Assembly (NCBI GenBank): GCA_001800315.1
Contig: MGVE01000014.1
Location: 49,358 to 113,357, forward strand
Reading direction: 5' to 3'
Length of the DNA: 64,000 nt
DNA from: Elusimicrobia bacterium RIFOXYA2_FULL_47_53
GTDB taxonomy: Bacteria; Elusimicrobiota; Endomicrobiia; Endomicrobiales; XYA2-FULL-47-53
How positions within the stretch are numbered: position 1 is the stretch's first letter; every line of letters begins with the position of its first letter. Below the pieces are notes generated by a model. It did no database searches. It had not been told where the DNA came from and saw nothing but the letters and a program-made list of their open reading frames with translations. Position numbers and translations under genes: made by a program. This document shows, piece after piece, positions 24,103-32,567 of this stretch.

Positions 24103-26757
24103 TCAGCCTTCGTTTTTCTTAATTTTCTCTTTCCATTCCGAAAGAAGCTTCAAAGCTTCCAGCGGAGTTAGATTGTTTATATCAATTTTTTCTAATTCAA
24201 TCAAGATTTTTGGAGATGGAACTGAAAATAAATCAGGCTGGCTTTCGGCCGCGCCCGGCAGTTCGCTTACGGATCTCTCTTCAAGACCCGCGAGAATCTG
24301 GTTGGCTCTTTTTATAACTTCCTTCGGCAATCCGGCCAGTTCGGCCACATGAATGCCGTAGGAGCGGTCCGCGGCGCCCGGCGCTATTTTATGCAGAAAA
24401 AGCACGGCGCCCTGCCACTCGCGCACGGAGACATTAAAATTCTTTATTCCCGCGTATTTTTCGCTTAGGTCCGTGAGCTCAAAATAATGTGTCGCAAACA
24501 ATACTTTGGCTCCCGCCCCGTTTTTTCTGCCGCGCGCGAAAAATTCAACCACCGAACGCGCAATGGAAATTCCGTCGTAGGTGGAAGTTCCCCTGCCGAT
24601 CTCGTCAAGTATTATCAGGCTTCTGTCCGTGAACTGGTTTAAGATGCTGGCGGTTTCGTGCATTTCCACCATAAAAGTGGATTCGCCCCCGGCCAGGTTG
24701 TCGGAGGCTCCGATACGCGTGAATATCCTGTCAATAATTCCGACCTCGGCTTCCGCGGCCGGCACGAAGGAGCCTATCTGGGCCATTACCGCTATCAGGG
24801 CCGCCTGTCTGAGGTAGGTGGATTTGCCCGCCATGTTCGGGCCGGTCAGTATAACAATCTGCTCGGAATCCCCGTCCAGGGAGATGTCGTTAGGCACGAA
24901 GGAGCCGCTTTTTAAATTCTTCTCTATTACGGGGTGCCTGCCGTCTTTAATTTTGAAATCGCGCCCGTCGCTGATTTTAGGAATGCAGTAGCGGTTCAAG
25001 GCCGCGTTTTCCGCGAAAGCTATAAAGACATCCAGTTCCGAGACGGCTGCGGCGGCTCTCTGAATATCGGCGCAGTAGGAAAGAAGTTTCTGGCGCAGGC
25101 GTTTGAAAAGCTCGTCCTCAAGCTTAAGTATTCTTTCCTGTGCAGTCAGTATTTTTCCTTCCAGGTTTTTAAGCTCTTCGGTTATGAAGCGCTCGCCGCC
25201 TGCCACGGTCTGTTTCCTGATATAGGACGCCGGCGCCAGGTGAAGGTTTGATTTCGTTATTTCTATGTAGTAGCCGAAGACCGATGTGTAGCCGATTTTA
25301 AGCGAAGAAATTCCGGTTTTAGCGCGCTCGCTGCTTTCAATTTCAGAAATGAGTTTTTTTGAGTCCCTGCTCAAAACTCTGAGCTCGTCAAGGTTTTTGT
25401 CAAAACCGTCTTTAATAACCCCGCCGTCTTTTAGGGTGGCTGGCGGCTCCGGCGTCAGCGCTTCTTCAATAGCTCCGGCTATTTCCGGCGGGCAGTCAAG
25501 CCTGCGCTTTAAATCCTCAATGGTGTCCGGCAGAGGCAGAATAGTTTCCTCGGCTTTCAGGCAGGAGATAACTTCCGGCAGAGCCCTCATGGAGTTTTTA
25601 AGGCCGATTAATTCTCTCGGGCCCGCCGTGCCCGACGAAAGCCTGCCTAAAATTCTTTCTATGTCGGAGATGCCAGTTATAATTGTTCTTAATTTGCGCC
25701 GCGCGAGGCCCTCTTCCAGGAAGAAAGAGACCGCCTTCTGCCTTTCAATAATCTCCCCGTGGTTTAGAAGAGGTTTAAGCAGCCAGCTTCTTAAAAGCCT
25801 CGCTCCCATGGGCGTCTGGGTTGAGTCAATAGCCTCAAGCAGTGAATTCTGCGGCCCGCGCGAAGTCAGCCCTTCCACAAGCTCCAGGTTGTTTACGGCG
25901 GTTTCATCCAGATGCATATAGTTGTTGAAAGGCTGGAATTTTATCGGGCAGAGCGCCGGCATATTTTCTTTCTGCGTTTTTTCAATGTAGCCGAGCAGGG
26001 CTCCGCAGGCGCCCTGAGCCAGAGGGTAATTTTCAAGGCCGAAGGGCTTAAGAGAAACGAGCTTGTAAAACGTCTTAATTTTATTCTGGGCCTCGGCGGG
26101 CAGAAAAAGCCATTCATCAAGCGGCGAGATAGAAACGCCCAGCCGCCCGGAAACGGTTTTAAAAAAATCGTCCTGCGCGTAATTGGCGGGCACTATAATT
26201 TCGCCCGGTTTTATTCTGAAAGTTTCGCTCTGCAGGCTGTCTTTAGCTATCACAGCCGCCGTGAAATGGCCCGTTGAAATATCGCAAAACGCTATGCCGA
26301 ACGATTTGAATTCCGCGTCGGGCAGCAGCGCCATCAGGAAGTTGTTCTTTTTTGAGTCCAGCAGGTTGTCTTCAAGAATCGTGCCGGGGGTGATTATCCT
26401 TACGACATCGCGCCTGACTATTTTTTTACCCGCGCCGGCTTCCTCCATCTGCTCCGCGACGGCCACCTTGAGCCCGGCTTTGATGAGTTTTCTTAAGTAA
26501 GAATTTACCGCGTGGTGCGGTATGCCGCACATGGGAACTTCTTGTCTTTTTGTCAGCACGACATCCAGAATTCGGGAGGCAACCTTCGCGTCTTCCCCGA
26601 ACATTTCGTAGAAGTCCCCCAGCCTGAAAAATAAAATCATGCCGGGATACCTGGATTTTATATCCATGTACTGCTGCATGAGAGGCGTCAGCTGCTGGGC
26701 GGCAGAGCCGTCTTTTGGTTTTTTATCGCTGTTCTTTGAGTTGTCTTCCATTATCAT
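24103..26757 (-). CDS. mutS: DNA mismatch recognition ATPase MutS
   Basis: 884 residues, full length. The mismatch-binding loop LGDFYEMFGEDA lies near residue 50. The ABC-type ATPase has TGPNMAGKSTYLRQ, the signature ESTFMVEM, Walker B LIILDEIGRGTSTYDG and the switch His in FATHYFELT. It recognises mismatches and recruits MutL. The start may be Met1 or Met3. Confidence 0.98.
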   Translation of the reverse strand: MIMEDNSKNSDKKPKDGSAAQQLTPLMQQYMDIKSRYPGMILFFRLGDFYEMFGEDAKVASRILDVVLTKRQEVPMCGIPHHAVNSYLRKLIKAGLKVAVAEQMEEAGAGKKIVRRDVVRIITPGTILEDNLLDSKKNNFLMALLPDAEFKSFGIAFCDISTGHFTAAVIAKDSLQSETFRIKPGEIIVPANYAQDDFFKTVSGRLGVSISPLDEWLFLPAEAQNKIKTFYKLVSLKPFGLENYPLAQGACGALLGYIEKTQKENMPALCPIKFQPFNNYMHLDETAVNNLELVEGLTSRGPQNSLLEAIDSTQTPMGARLLRSWLLKPLLNHGEIIERQKAVSFFLEEGLARRKLRTIITGISDIERILGRLSSGTAGPRELIGLKNSMRALPEVISCLKAEETILPLPDTIEDLKRRLDCPPEIAGAIEEALTPEPPATLKDGGVIKDGFDKNLDELRVLSRDSKKLISEIESSERAKTGISSLKIGYTSVFGYYIEITKSNLHLAPASYIRKQTVAGGERFITEELKNLEGKILTAQERILKLEDELFKRLRQKLLSYCADIQRAAAAVSELDVFIAFAENAALNRYCIPKISDGRDFKIKDGRHPVIEKNLKSGSFVPNDISLDGDSEQIVILTGPNMAGKSTYLRQAALIAVMAQIGSFVPAAEAEVGIIDRIFTRIGASDNLAGGESTFMVEMHETASILNQFTDRSLIILDEIGRGTSTYDGISIARSVVEFFARGRKNGAGAKVLFATHYFELTDLSEKYAGIKNFNVSVREWQGAVLFLHKIAPGAADRSYGIHVAELAGLPKEVIKRANQILAGLEERSVSELPGAAESQPDLFSVPSPKILIELEKIDINNLTPLEALKLLSEWKEKIKKNEG

Positions 26758-26857
26758 ACACTTCCAATTTGTCCGGCACGCTTAGACGAAAACCGCATTA
26801 TGAGATTTTAAGCCCCTCGGGTCTTTTTGTTTTAACACCCCTTAGAGCCGGTTATGA

Positions 26858-26944
26858 GTAAAAGTATTTTGGGAGGTCTTCAGTCTTGCCTGTTTGACCT
26901 GCCGACAGGCAGGGAGTTTGCAAGACTGCCTAAAATACTTTTAC
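26858..26944. repeat. 87-nt inverted-repeat element
   Basis: Ends GTAAAAGTATTTT (26858-26870) and AAAATACTTTTAC (26932-26944) are perfect 13-bp inverted repeats. The core holds CCTGTTTGACCTGCC, then GGCAGGGAGTTTGCAAG. A 75-nt element at 59434-59508 shares that core in the opposite orientation. It is followed at 26970-27004 by an ACTTTCTTGCGCGCCCAAAG hairpin that also has a counterpart near 59317. The rest of 26758-27087 shows no gene. Confidence 0.78.
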
Positions 26945-27087
26945 GAATGGCTATCGGGCGTCGCGTTTCTTTATTAACTTTCTTGCGCGCCCAAAGAAAG
27001 TTAAATCAGCTGTTGGGATCCCCGACGAACATACTCGGGTATGACTTCTAAAGAGCTAATTTGGACAGCCATGTTCAAGGAGACTGA

Positions 27088-27654
27088 TTAAACGCGTCCC
27101 CGTATGAGATTTTTGAATTCCTTCAACAGCTTGAGCCAGCGGTAAGTCTTTGTAACGGCGTCCACATAATTTCTTGTTTCTTTGTACGGAATATCGGAAA
27201 TCTCAATTTCAATAAGCGGGTTTTGCAGATACCAGCTCTGAACTTTTCCCTTTCCCGCGTTGTAGGCCGCGAGGGCCAGCGGCAAACTGCCCCTGAATTC
27301 CTTCTGAAGCTGCGAGATGTAATAAGCTCCGAGACGGATATTTGTGTCCGGGTTCTCAAGGTCTTTTATGTCAAAACCTTTTATCTCCAGTTCTTCGGCC
27401 AGCTCTTTGGCGGTTGATGGCATGAGCTGCATAAGCCCCACGGCTCCGCTGTGCGAGCGGGCAAGCCTGGCAAAGTTGGATTCCACCTTTATCATGGCGC
27501 TTATCAGCAGAGGGTCCATGCCGTACTGTCTTGAATAAGTGTCCACGGTGTCTTTGTGAAATACCGGTTTAAGAAGGTTAAACGGAAGTTCAAAGTAAAA
27601 AAGGGCAAAAACAGCCGCAATAAATATCAGGGACGCTATAATTATTTTATGCAT
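27088..27654 (-). CDS. Membrane-anchored lytic transglycosylase (SLT domain)
   Basis: About 188 residues. An N-terminal hydrophobic anchor (IIIASLIFIAAVFALFYF) precedes an SLT/lysozyme-like domain. The catalytic Glu lies in SAMIKVESNF; GAVGLMQLMPSTA and ALAAYNAGKGKVQSW complete the family pattern. It cleaves peptidoglycan glycan strands in the periplasm. The ATG at 27654 has a GGTGA site six bases upstream; a GTG three codons earlier is also possible. It overlaps the miaB stop by eight bases. Confidence 0.93.
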   Translation of the reverse strand: MHKIIIASLIFIAAVFALFYFELPFNLLKPVFHKDTVDTYSRQYGMDPLLISAMIKVESNFARLARSHSGAVGLMQLMPSTAKELAEELEIKGFDIKDLENPDTNIRLGAYYISQLQKEFRGSLPLALAAYNAGKGKVQSWYLQNPLIEIEISDIPYKETRNYVDAVTKTYRWLKLLKEFKNLIRGRV

Positions 27655-28972
27655 TTTTTTCACCGATAAGAGAGTTGAACTTGGCCTGAAGTATTTTTAC
27701 TTTTACGAGCGAACCGGGTTTTATCCGGCCGGAGCTGAAATATACTTTTTTATTGGTTCTTGTCTTGCCGAAATATTTTCCGTCCGCCGCGCCTTCCACC
27801 AGAACCTCCTGCGCGGAGCCTATGAGCTTTCTGTTAAGGTTCTCGGCGGCCTTATTTAATTTTTCAAGCAGAATAGCGTGCCTGCCTTCCTTGGTTTTAA
27901 GCGAAACGCTGTCTTTTAGTTCCGCGGCCTTAGTGCCCGGCCTCGGCGAATACTTAAAAGCAAAAATAAAATCGTACGAGGCCCTGTCGGTGACGGCGAG
28001 CGTTTTCTCAAAATCCTTTTTTGTTTCGCCCGGGAACCCTACCATGATGTCCGTGGTAATGGCCGCCGCGGGCATCTCTTTTCTTATTGTATCAATAATT
28101 TTCAGGTAATCGGAAGTTTTGTAATTGCGGTTCATGGCTTTTAGTATCCTGTCGGAGCCGGACTGAAGCGGCAGATGTATGTGCTCGCAGACTTTTTCAA
28201 GGCCCGCTATGGTTTTAATAAGCTTTTGTCCCAGATCTTTCGGGTGGCTGGTCATAAAGCGGATCCGATCCAAACCTTTGACCGAGTTTACCTTGGTTAA
28301 TAGCGAAGCGAAATCCTGTTTTTTGCCGTGTTTGTCTGCTCCGCGGTATGAATTTACATTCTGCCCGAGAAGCGTAATATCTTTCGCGCCAAGCTTTACC
28401 CTTGTTTCAATCTCCGATAATATTTCGTCAAAGGGGCGCGATAGCTCGGGGCCTCTCACCGAGGGCACAATACAGTAAGAGCAGAAATTCTCGCAGCCGC
28501 GCATAATGGTCACAAAATCGCAGACATTGCCTTTGCCTCGGTTTTTGCCTTCATTCTTGCCATGTCTGCTGTCATCCCCGGCCCTTTTGTTGTCATTCCC
28601 GCGAAAGCAGGAATCCAGCTCACATATTTTGTTAAACTCTTTTTTGAAATTCTCAATATTTTTAGCCCCCACCACCAGGTCAATTATCGGGAAGCGTTTT
28701 TTAATATTCTCTCCCACTCGCTGGGCAGCGCAGCCGGCCAAAATAACTTTTAAATTCGGGTTATCGTTTTTAAACGGCTTGAGCCTGCCGACATAAGACA
28801 TGGCGGTATGTTCCGCGTGGTCGCGCACCGTGCAGGTATTTACGACGACGGTGTCGGCATCCGAAAGATCTTTTGCCTGAACCATGCCGAGGCTTTCAAA
28901 ATGCGCCTGCATAAGGTTTGAATCAGCCACATTCATCTGGCAGCCGAATGTTTTAATATAGTAAGTTTTCAT
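27647..28972 (-). CDS. miaB: tRNA-2-methylthio-N6-dimethylallyladenosine synthase with in-frame repeat insertion
   Basis: 441 residues. The UPF0004 domain has Cys11, Cys47 and Cys81. The radical-SAM cluster motif is CENFCSYC (Cys160, Cys164, Cys167), and a TRAM domain closes the protein. It methylthiolates i6A37 made by MiaA. Between these domains, residues about 118-147 read LDSCFRGNDNKRAGDDSRHG followed by a Lys/Gly-rich stretch. This is the translation of an interspersed palindrome, not family sequence. The frame stays open and all catalytic cysteines are intact, so the enzyme may tolerate the extra loop. Confidence 0.96.
   Translation of the reverse strand: MKTYYIKTFGCQMNVADSNLMQAHFESLGMVQAKDLSDADTVVVNTCTVRDHAEHTAMSYVGRLKPFKNDNPNLKVILAGCAAQRVGENIKKRFPIIDLVVGAKNIENFKKEFNKICELDSCFRGNDNKRAGDDSRHGKNEGKNRGKGNVCDFVTIMRGCENFCSYCIVPSVRGPELSRPFDEILSEIETRVKLGAKDITLLGQNVNSYRGADKHGKKQDFASLLTKVNSVKGLDRIRFMTSHPKDLGQKLIKTIAGLEKVCEHIHLPLQSGSDRILKAMNRNYKTSDYLKIIDTIRKEMPAAAITTDIMVGFPGETKKDFEKTLAVTDRASYDFIFAFKYSPRPGTKAAELKDSVSLKTKEGRHAILLEKLNKAAENLNRKLIGSAQEVLVEGAADGKYFGKTRTNKKVYFSSGRIKPGSLVKVKILQAKFNSLIGEKNA
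28592..28618. repeat. REP-like palindrome inside miaB
   Basis: GTCATTCCCGCGAAAGCAGG extending to AATCCAG is a near-perfect palindrome closely related to the intergenic units at 12978, 21533, 34695, 37063 and 52133. It encodes LDSCFRGND on the miaB strand. A second partial GTCATCCCCGGCC lies at 28571, so the whole insert probably spans about 28534-28620. Confidence 0.85.
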
Positions 28973-29086
28973 TGTATTTTAGGTTAATTGTTGTAAATTT
29001 ATGCAATTCAACAGCAGTTGAGTGTATGCGATCTGTACTCATGGATCACATAGTGACCTCTAGATTATGACCAAAACATTCTAATT

Positions 29087-29857
29087 TTAGAAATTTAATT
29101 TATATTTGTTTTTCAAACTTCTACTTAATCCATCGATATCTGGGAATAAAGTCATTTCATTTATATTCATTAGATCCAATTCTTTAAGTATTTCATCTTT
29201 CTCGGAAGTTAAAATTTTAGACACATATACATATCTTTCGTTTTTTGTTTTGAATATTTCAGCAAAGTGTTTTTCAATGTCTGGAATATTTGTAGCCGTA
29301 TACAATGAACTTTGTGCAATTTGTCTCGCGTTGTCCCATGCAAAAGGCCGAACTATGCTTATATATGGATAATTATTAATAAGTTTATTTGGCTGATCGT
29401 AATTCTTTTTCCACAATTGAAGATCAAATCCATAAACACTAACTTCAGCGCATTTTGAAACATCGCAATTACGCAAAGCAAAATATGTGGCAACATAAGG
29501 TGATTCTGTCCAATCCAAAAGCGGTGTTGGTATACCATGATTCTGTAACAACGCCAAGAAAGAACCATATTCTAATTCATCCGCAACATTAATCTTTTTA
29601 TTTAATCTAGAAGAAAAATAATAACACAAATCATTTCCTAAAAATTCTAGATACTTTTCCAATGTTACACCTGTAATCTCTGAATATCTTTGAAAAGATG
29701 TTTTTATTGGCCAATTTGCATTTGGTTGTCCTCTATAAATTAACCCTGCATTATTTTTAGATAGCACGCCAACTAGTTTTTTAAACTCGCTCCAAGGGAT
29801 AGGTTTTATAGTATTATCTTCAACAATAACATTCTTTACAACCATGTTATCTTCCAT
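29087..29857 (-). CDS. FRG-domain protein
   Basis: 256 residues. The FRG domain occupies about residues 35-135, with GLIYRGQPNANWPIKTSFQR and later NHGIPTPLLDWTESPYVATY. The second motif is the family hallmark. The biochemical role of FRG domains is not settled; they are frequent in phage-defence and other accessory loci. The C-terminal 120 residues have no recognised motif. AAGGAG lies eight bases upstream of the ATG. Base composition is clearly AT-richer than its neighbours, consistent with acquisition. Confidence 0.85.
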   Translation of the reverse strand: MEDNMVVKNVIVEDNTIKPIPWSEFKKLVGVLSKNNAGLIYRGQPNANWPIKTSFQRYSEITGVTLEKYLEFLGNDLCYYFSSRLNKKINVADELEYGSFLALLQNHGIPTPLLDWTESPYVATYFALRNCDVSKCAEVSVYGFDLQLWKKNYDQPNKLINNYPYISIVRPFAWDNARQIAQSSLYTATNIPDIEKHFAEIFKTKNERYVYVSKILTSEKDEILKELDLMNINEMTLFPDIDGLSRSLKNKYKLNF

Positions 29858-29927
29858 TTACTAGCTCCTTAGTTGACAGAGTGATTGTGAAAGTATCCTT
29901 GCCACTGTCAATAAATTCCATGGCTAT

Positions 29928-30851
29928 TGGGGTCAGGTCTTTAGATTTAACATTAGGGATTATTGACATTGACAATCCTGCTCACGGTTACATAATGTAA
30001 ACCTAAATGTTTTGCTATATCTGCCTGCTTGTATCCAAACTTAATGTGCGCCTCAATAATCTTTATGTTTCGTTCTTTTATAGATTTAACATCAGCAAAT
30101 AGTTCCTTAAGTTTCTGTCGGTTTGCGTGCCGCTGTTCCCTTGGGATCTCAATCTGATTGTATTTCTCGGCAACTTTTACGCCCATATCTTCCATGAACG
30201 CTTCTCCACCCATAAAGACTTGACCCACCACATCTCCCCAAGGAGCTTTTTGACCCATTTGTTCTGCCACAAAGATTTGATACCGCTTTATTGATTCTCT
30301 CAGAGATGCGCCAAATTGCTCAGCAATGTAACCGGTATCCAGCCATTTAGGTGGAAGTTCTCTTCCGATTGTGGCGCGATAACTGCTCCACTGCCAATCA
30401 TCTGGCTGGCACACCATCTTTGCCCGCACAGGATTAAGAACAATATATGCGCTTAGGGCCATCAAATAATTCTGTTTTTCAACAATAAATGCTTTGTAGC
30501 GCCCCTGAAACACATGCCCGGTTTTCTTGTGTTTACGATTAAAAAATTGAGTATACACACCGTTCAGCTGGCGCATACCAAGACTAAGATTGGGCATAGT
30601 GGTTTCTATCAGAAGATGATAGTGATTATTCATTAAACAATATGCGTAGCATTTCCATTTATAACGCTCAACTACAAGTCTAACTGTGCGCAGGAACATA
30701 TTCTTGTCTTCATCAGACAAAAAGATTCTCCCTCGAGCATTGCCGCGCGAAGTTATATGATATAGTGCTCCTGCATATTCTATTCTTAAAGGGCGTGCCA
30801 TAATATTGTTATGCTATAAAACTAAATGCTAAATGTAAAGACCTGACCCCA
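29928..30851. mobile_element. RAYT transposase unit with 15-bp inverted ends
   Basis: TGGGGTCAGGTCTTT at 29928-29942 and AAAGACCTGACCCCA at 30837-30851 are exact inverted repeats bracketing a single Y1-transposase gene. The unit is about 924 bp. I could not identify a target-site duplication, as expected for HUH-type elements. Confidence 0.82.
29953..30801 (-). CDS. REP-associated tyrosine transposase (RAYT, Y1/HUH family)
   Basis: 282 residues. The start MARPLRIEYAGALYHITSRG is diagnostic. The HUH motif is NNHYHLLIE (His60, His62) and the likely catalytic Tyr119 lies in SAYIVLNPVRAKM. GHVFQGRYKA and DWQWSSYRA are conserved. A C-terminal helix-turn-helix, YKQADIAKHLGLHYVTVSRI, is near residues 257-276. 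Such enzymes cleave and rejoin single-stranded DNA at REP-type hairpins. It is intact and flanked by its own inverted repeats; many hairpin repeats surround it in the genome. Confidence 0.95.
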   Translation of the reverse strand: MARPLRIEYAGALYHITSRGNARGRIFLSDEDKNMFLRTVRLVVERYKWKCYAYCLMNNHYHLLIETTMPNLSLGMRQLNGVYTQFFNRKHKKTGHVFQGRYKAFIVEKQNYLMALSAYIVLNPVRAKMVCQPDDWQWSSYRATIGRELPPKWLDTGYIAEQFGASLRESIKRYQIFVAEQMGQKAPWGDVVGQVFMGGEAFMEDMGVKVAEKYNQIEIPREQRHANRQKLKELFADVKSIKERNIKIIEAHIKFGYKQADIAKHLGLHYVTVSRIVNVNNP

Positions 30852-30903
30852 TTGTTCGTCTTGCTGCAAAACCATTTATCAAGATTCCTCCCTGTGCTGA
30901 TTC

Positions 30904-31299
30904 TTATTTTTGTCCCGGCAATTTACCCAAATGAAGCAATCTTGGAATAACTCCGGATATACCACAAATTGAAATCAAAGTTAAAAAAATAAGGAAAGTC
31001 GTCGTTCCCAAACTAATTCTGGAATAATCAATTATCTTTATAATAATTTTAGCCTCAGTATATAATGCAACAAAACCGCTAAATGAGCAAATACCGTTAT
31101 ATAAAGCATCTTGTATTCTAAAAACATAAATTCTTTTGAATTTACTGATAGCTTCTTTTGTGTTTTCATCTAAAGTGACATTTCTATCTTCATATATCGT
31201 TTGCCATAGATAGCCACGAATAGTAAAGTAAAGAACAACAATAAGTGCTATAATCCAAAACCAATTATTTTCTACTATAAAACTAGGAAAAGAAATCAT
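30904..31299 (-). CDS. Orphan membrane protein, function unknown
   Basis: 131 residues. One hydrophobic segment near residues 14-32 (WIIALIVVLYFTIRGYL) is followed by a charged loop and two more near 66-82 and 97-118. I recognise no family. It is AT-rich and sits directly upstream of the RAYT unit within the accessory island, so it may be cargo or an unrelated acquired gene. Confidence 0.6.
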   Translation of the reverse strand: MISFPSFIVENNWFWIIALIVVLYFTIRGYLWQTIYEDRNVTLDENTKEAISKFKRIYVFRIQDALYNGICSFSGFVALYTEAKIIIKIIDYSRISLGTTTFLIFLTLISICGISGVIPRLLHLGKLPGQK

Positions 31300-31454
31300 A
31301 ATTTGCCTCCTTTAAATATCTAAATAAACTTAATCAAAATGTAGATGACCTTCCCCCGTGTTATGTACCAGTGTTAGGTAGAGTCATTAGTGCCGTTTGA
31401 TGTTGCTGTTCGCCTTTGTTTTGATCTTTGAAATTGTCTTTAAGAGTAAGTCTC

Positions 31455-31580
31455 CGGACTATCAGGGACGGTTCTGTTTATTTTTTCGTTTGAAAGCGGT
31501 TGCACTTTGGACTAATGGGGACGGTTCTATTTATATTGTCCCTTTTTTGAGTTTTCCATTTTGGAAACAGTTGCACTTTT
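31455..31580. repeat. Imperfect tandem copies of a RAYT-end-like sequence
   Basis: GGACTATCAGGGACGGTTCT (near 31457) and GGACTAATGGGGACGGTTCT (near 31509) begin two copies. Each is followed by a TTTAT-rich stretch and each closes with GTTGCACTTT. The GGGACGGTTCT motif resembles sequences I associate with RAYT element ends. The second copy overlaps the 3' end of the nucleotidyltransferase gene and supplies its last codons. The remainder of 31300-31526 holds no gene. Confidence 0.65.
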
Positions 31581-32255
31581 CATGAAATTCAAAATCTCCA
31601 CTTCTGTTTCTTCCTCCAAAGATTTCAATATCATCTTTTGCCATTTTTTCGGTAAAGGTTTGAATACTTCTAGTAATGCTTGATCTTCTTTATTCTCAAA
31701 AATATTTCTTATAACAGAAATGGCATCCCTTTTGTCTTTCAGAGCTTTTTCTTTATATCCTCTTCTCTGGGCAATGAGTAGTTTATGCAAGGCATAAGGA
31801 GCGGGATGAGGTAAAATTACGGGAATATCTTCAAGTCGGACAGTTATTGTTTTGGAACTGAGTAAATCAAGAAATCGCAGGGTTTGCGCGTTTAATCCTA
31901 ATTGCGGCAATGAAAATGGTTTATCTGTCCCTTTGCCTTTTTCAGGGACTAAAAACTCTACCATCAAAGTGGGATGTTCTAATTGAATAAATCCATAGGT
32001 GCCTTTAAACCCAACTACATACCCAAGATCCTTAAGCAAAGCAGGAATATCAACATTTTCCTTAATTTTGTTCGGAAAAGGGATAAGGAAGTCAATATCT
32101 CTGGTTCTCAAGGGTGCCGTGAAGTCTGAGATTGAAAAGTACTGCTTATACAGCGGTATGCACCAACTGCCGATCAGTATTATTTTATTTAATATGCCGG
32201 CAGTATTCAGCCGTTTTAGTATTTCAGCACACAGTTTATATTGGTTCTCTTCCAC
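31527..32255 (-). CDS. Nucleotidyltransferase-fold protein (NTP_transf_8 / AbiEii-like)
   Basis: 242 residues. The nucleotidyltransferase core shows the GS motif in IILIGSWC (Gly29-Ser30) and the metal-binding pair in RTRDIDFLIPF (Asp53, Asp55). Related folds include AbiEii toxins and the GSU2403-type family. The charged C-terminus is partly encoded by an invading repeat. It overlaps the end of the small Lys-rich gene upstream by 20 bases, so the two are translated together. A toxin role is possible but is inference. Confidence 0.78.
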   Translation of the reverse strand: MEENQYKLCAEILKRLNTAGILNKIILIGSWCIPLYKQYFSISDFTAPLRTRDIDFLIPFPNKIKENVDIPALLKDLGYVVGFKGTYGFIQLEHPTLMVEFLVPEKGKGTDKPFSLPQLGLNAQTLRFLDLLSSKTITVRLEDIPVILPHPAPYALHKLLIAQRRGYKEKALKDKRDAISVIRNIFENKEDQALLEVFKPLPKKWQKMILKSLEEETEVEILNFMKSATVSKMENSKKGQYK

Positions 32256-32553
32256 GAAGTGTTCCTTTAAGGAATTTAATCTGTTTCTTTACTTTTGACA
32301 ATAGGTTACGGTACTTCGCTCTGTATTCTTTCGCATTTTTGTATTTTTCTATTAATTTATCTGATACTTTCTTTCCCTTGTAAGAGAAATGAACCTTTCC
32401 ATTATTTCGTGTAATTATGTAGTAATAGTCACTACCCTTAATTTTCTTTCGGATAAGGCTACCTTTGGGAAGTTTTTTAAGTTCCCTTTTGTAGCTGGTT
32501 TTCATTTTTTTTGAATTATTTAGCTCTTCTTTTAAAACATCTTTTATAACCAT
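32236..32553 (-). CDS. Small Lys-rich protein, first gene of nucleotidyltransferase module
   Basis: About 105 residues, strongly basic. A helical N-terminus is followed by KKLPKGSLIRKKIKGSDYYY, then KVHFSYKGKKVS, resembling small proteins often encoded ahead of nucleotidyltransferases; I know no function for them. The ATG at 32553 has GGGAG seven bases upstream; two earlier ATGs (32559, 32574) are worse placed. The upstream region carries a consensus promoter with an inverted repeat, as expected for an autoregulated pair. It could be the antitoxin or regulator. Confidence 0.7.
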   Translation of the reverse strand: MVIKDVLKEELNNSKKMKTSYKRELKKLPKGSLIRKKIKGSDYYYIITRNNGKVHFSYKGKKVSDKLIEKYKNAKEYRAKYRNLLSKVKKQIKFLKGTLRGREPI

Positions 32554-32567
32554 ATCCATTCTCCCAA

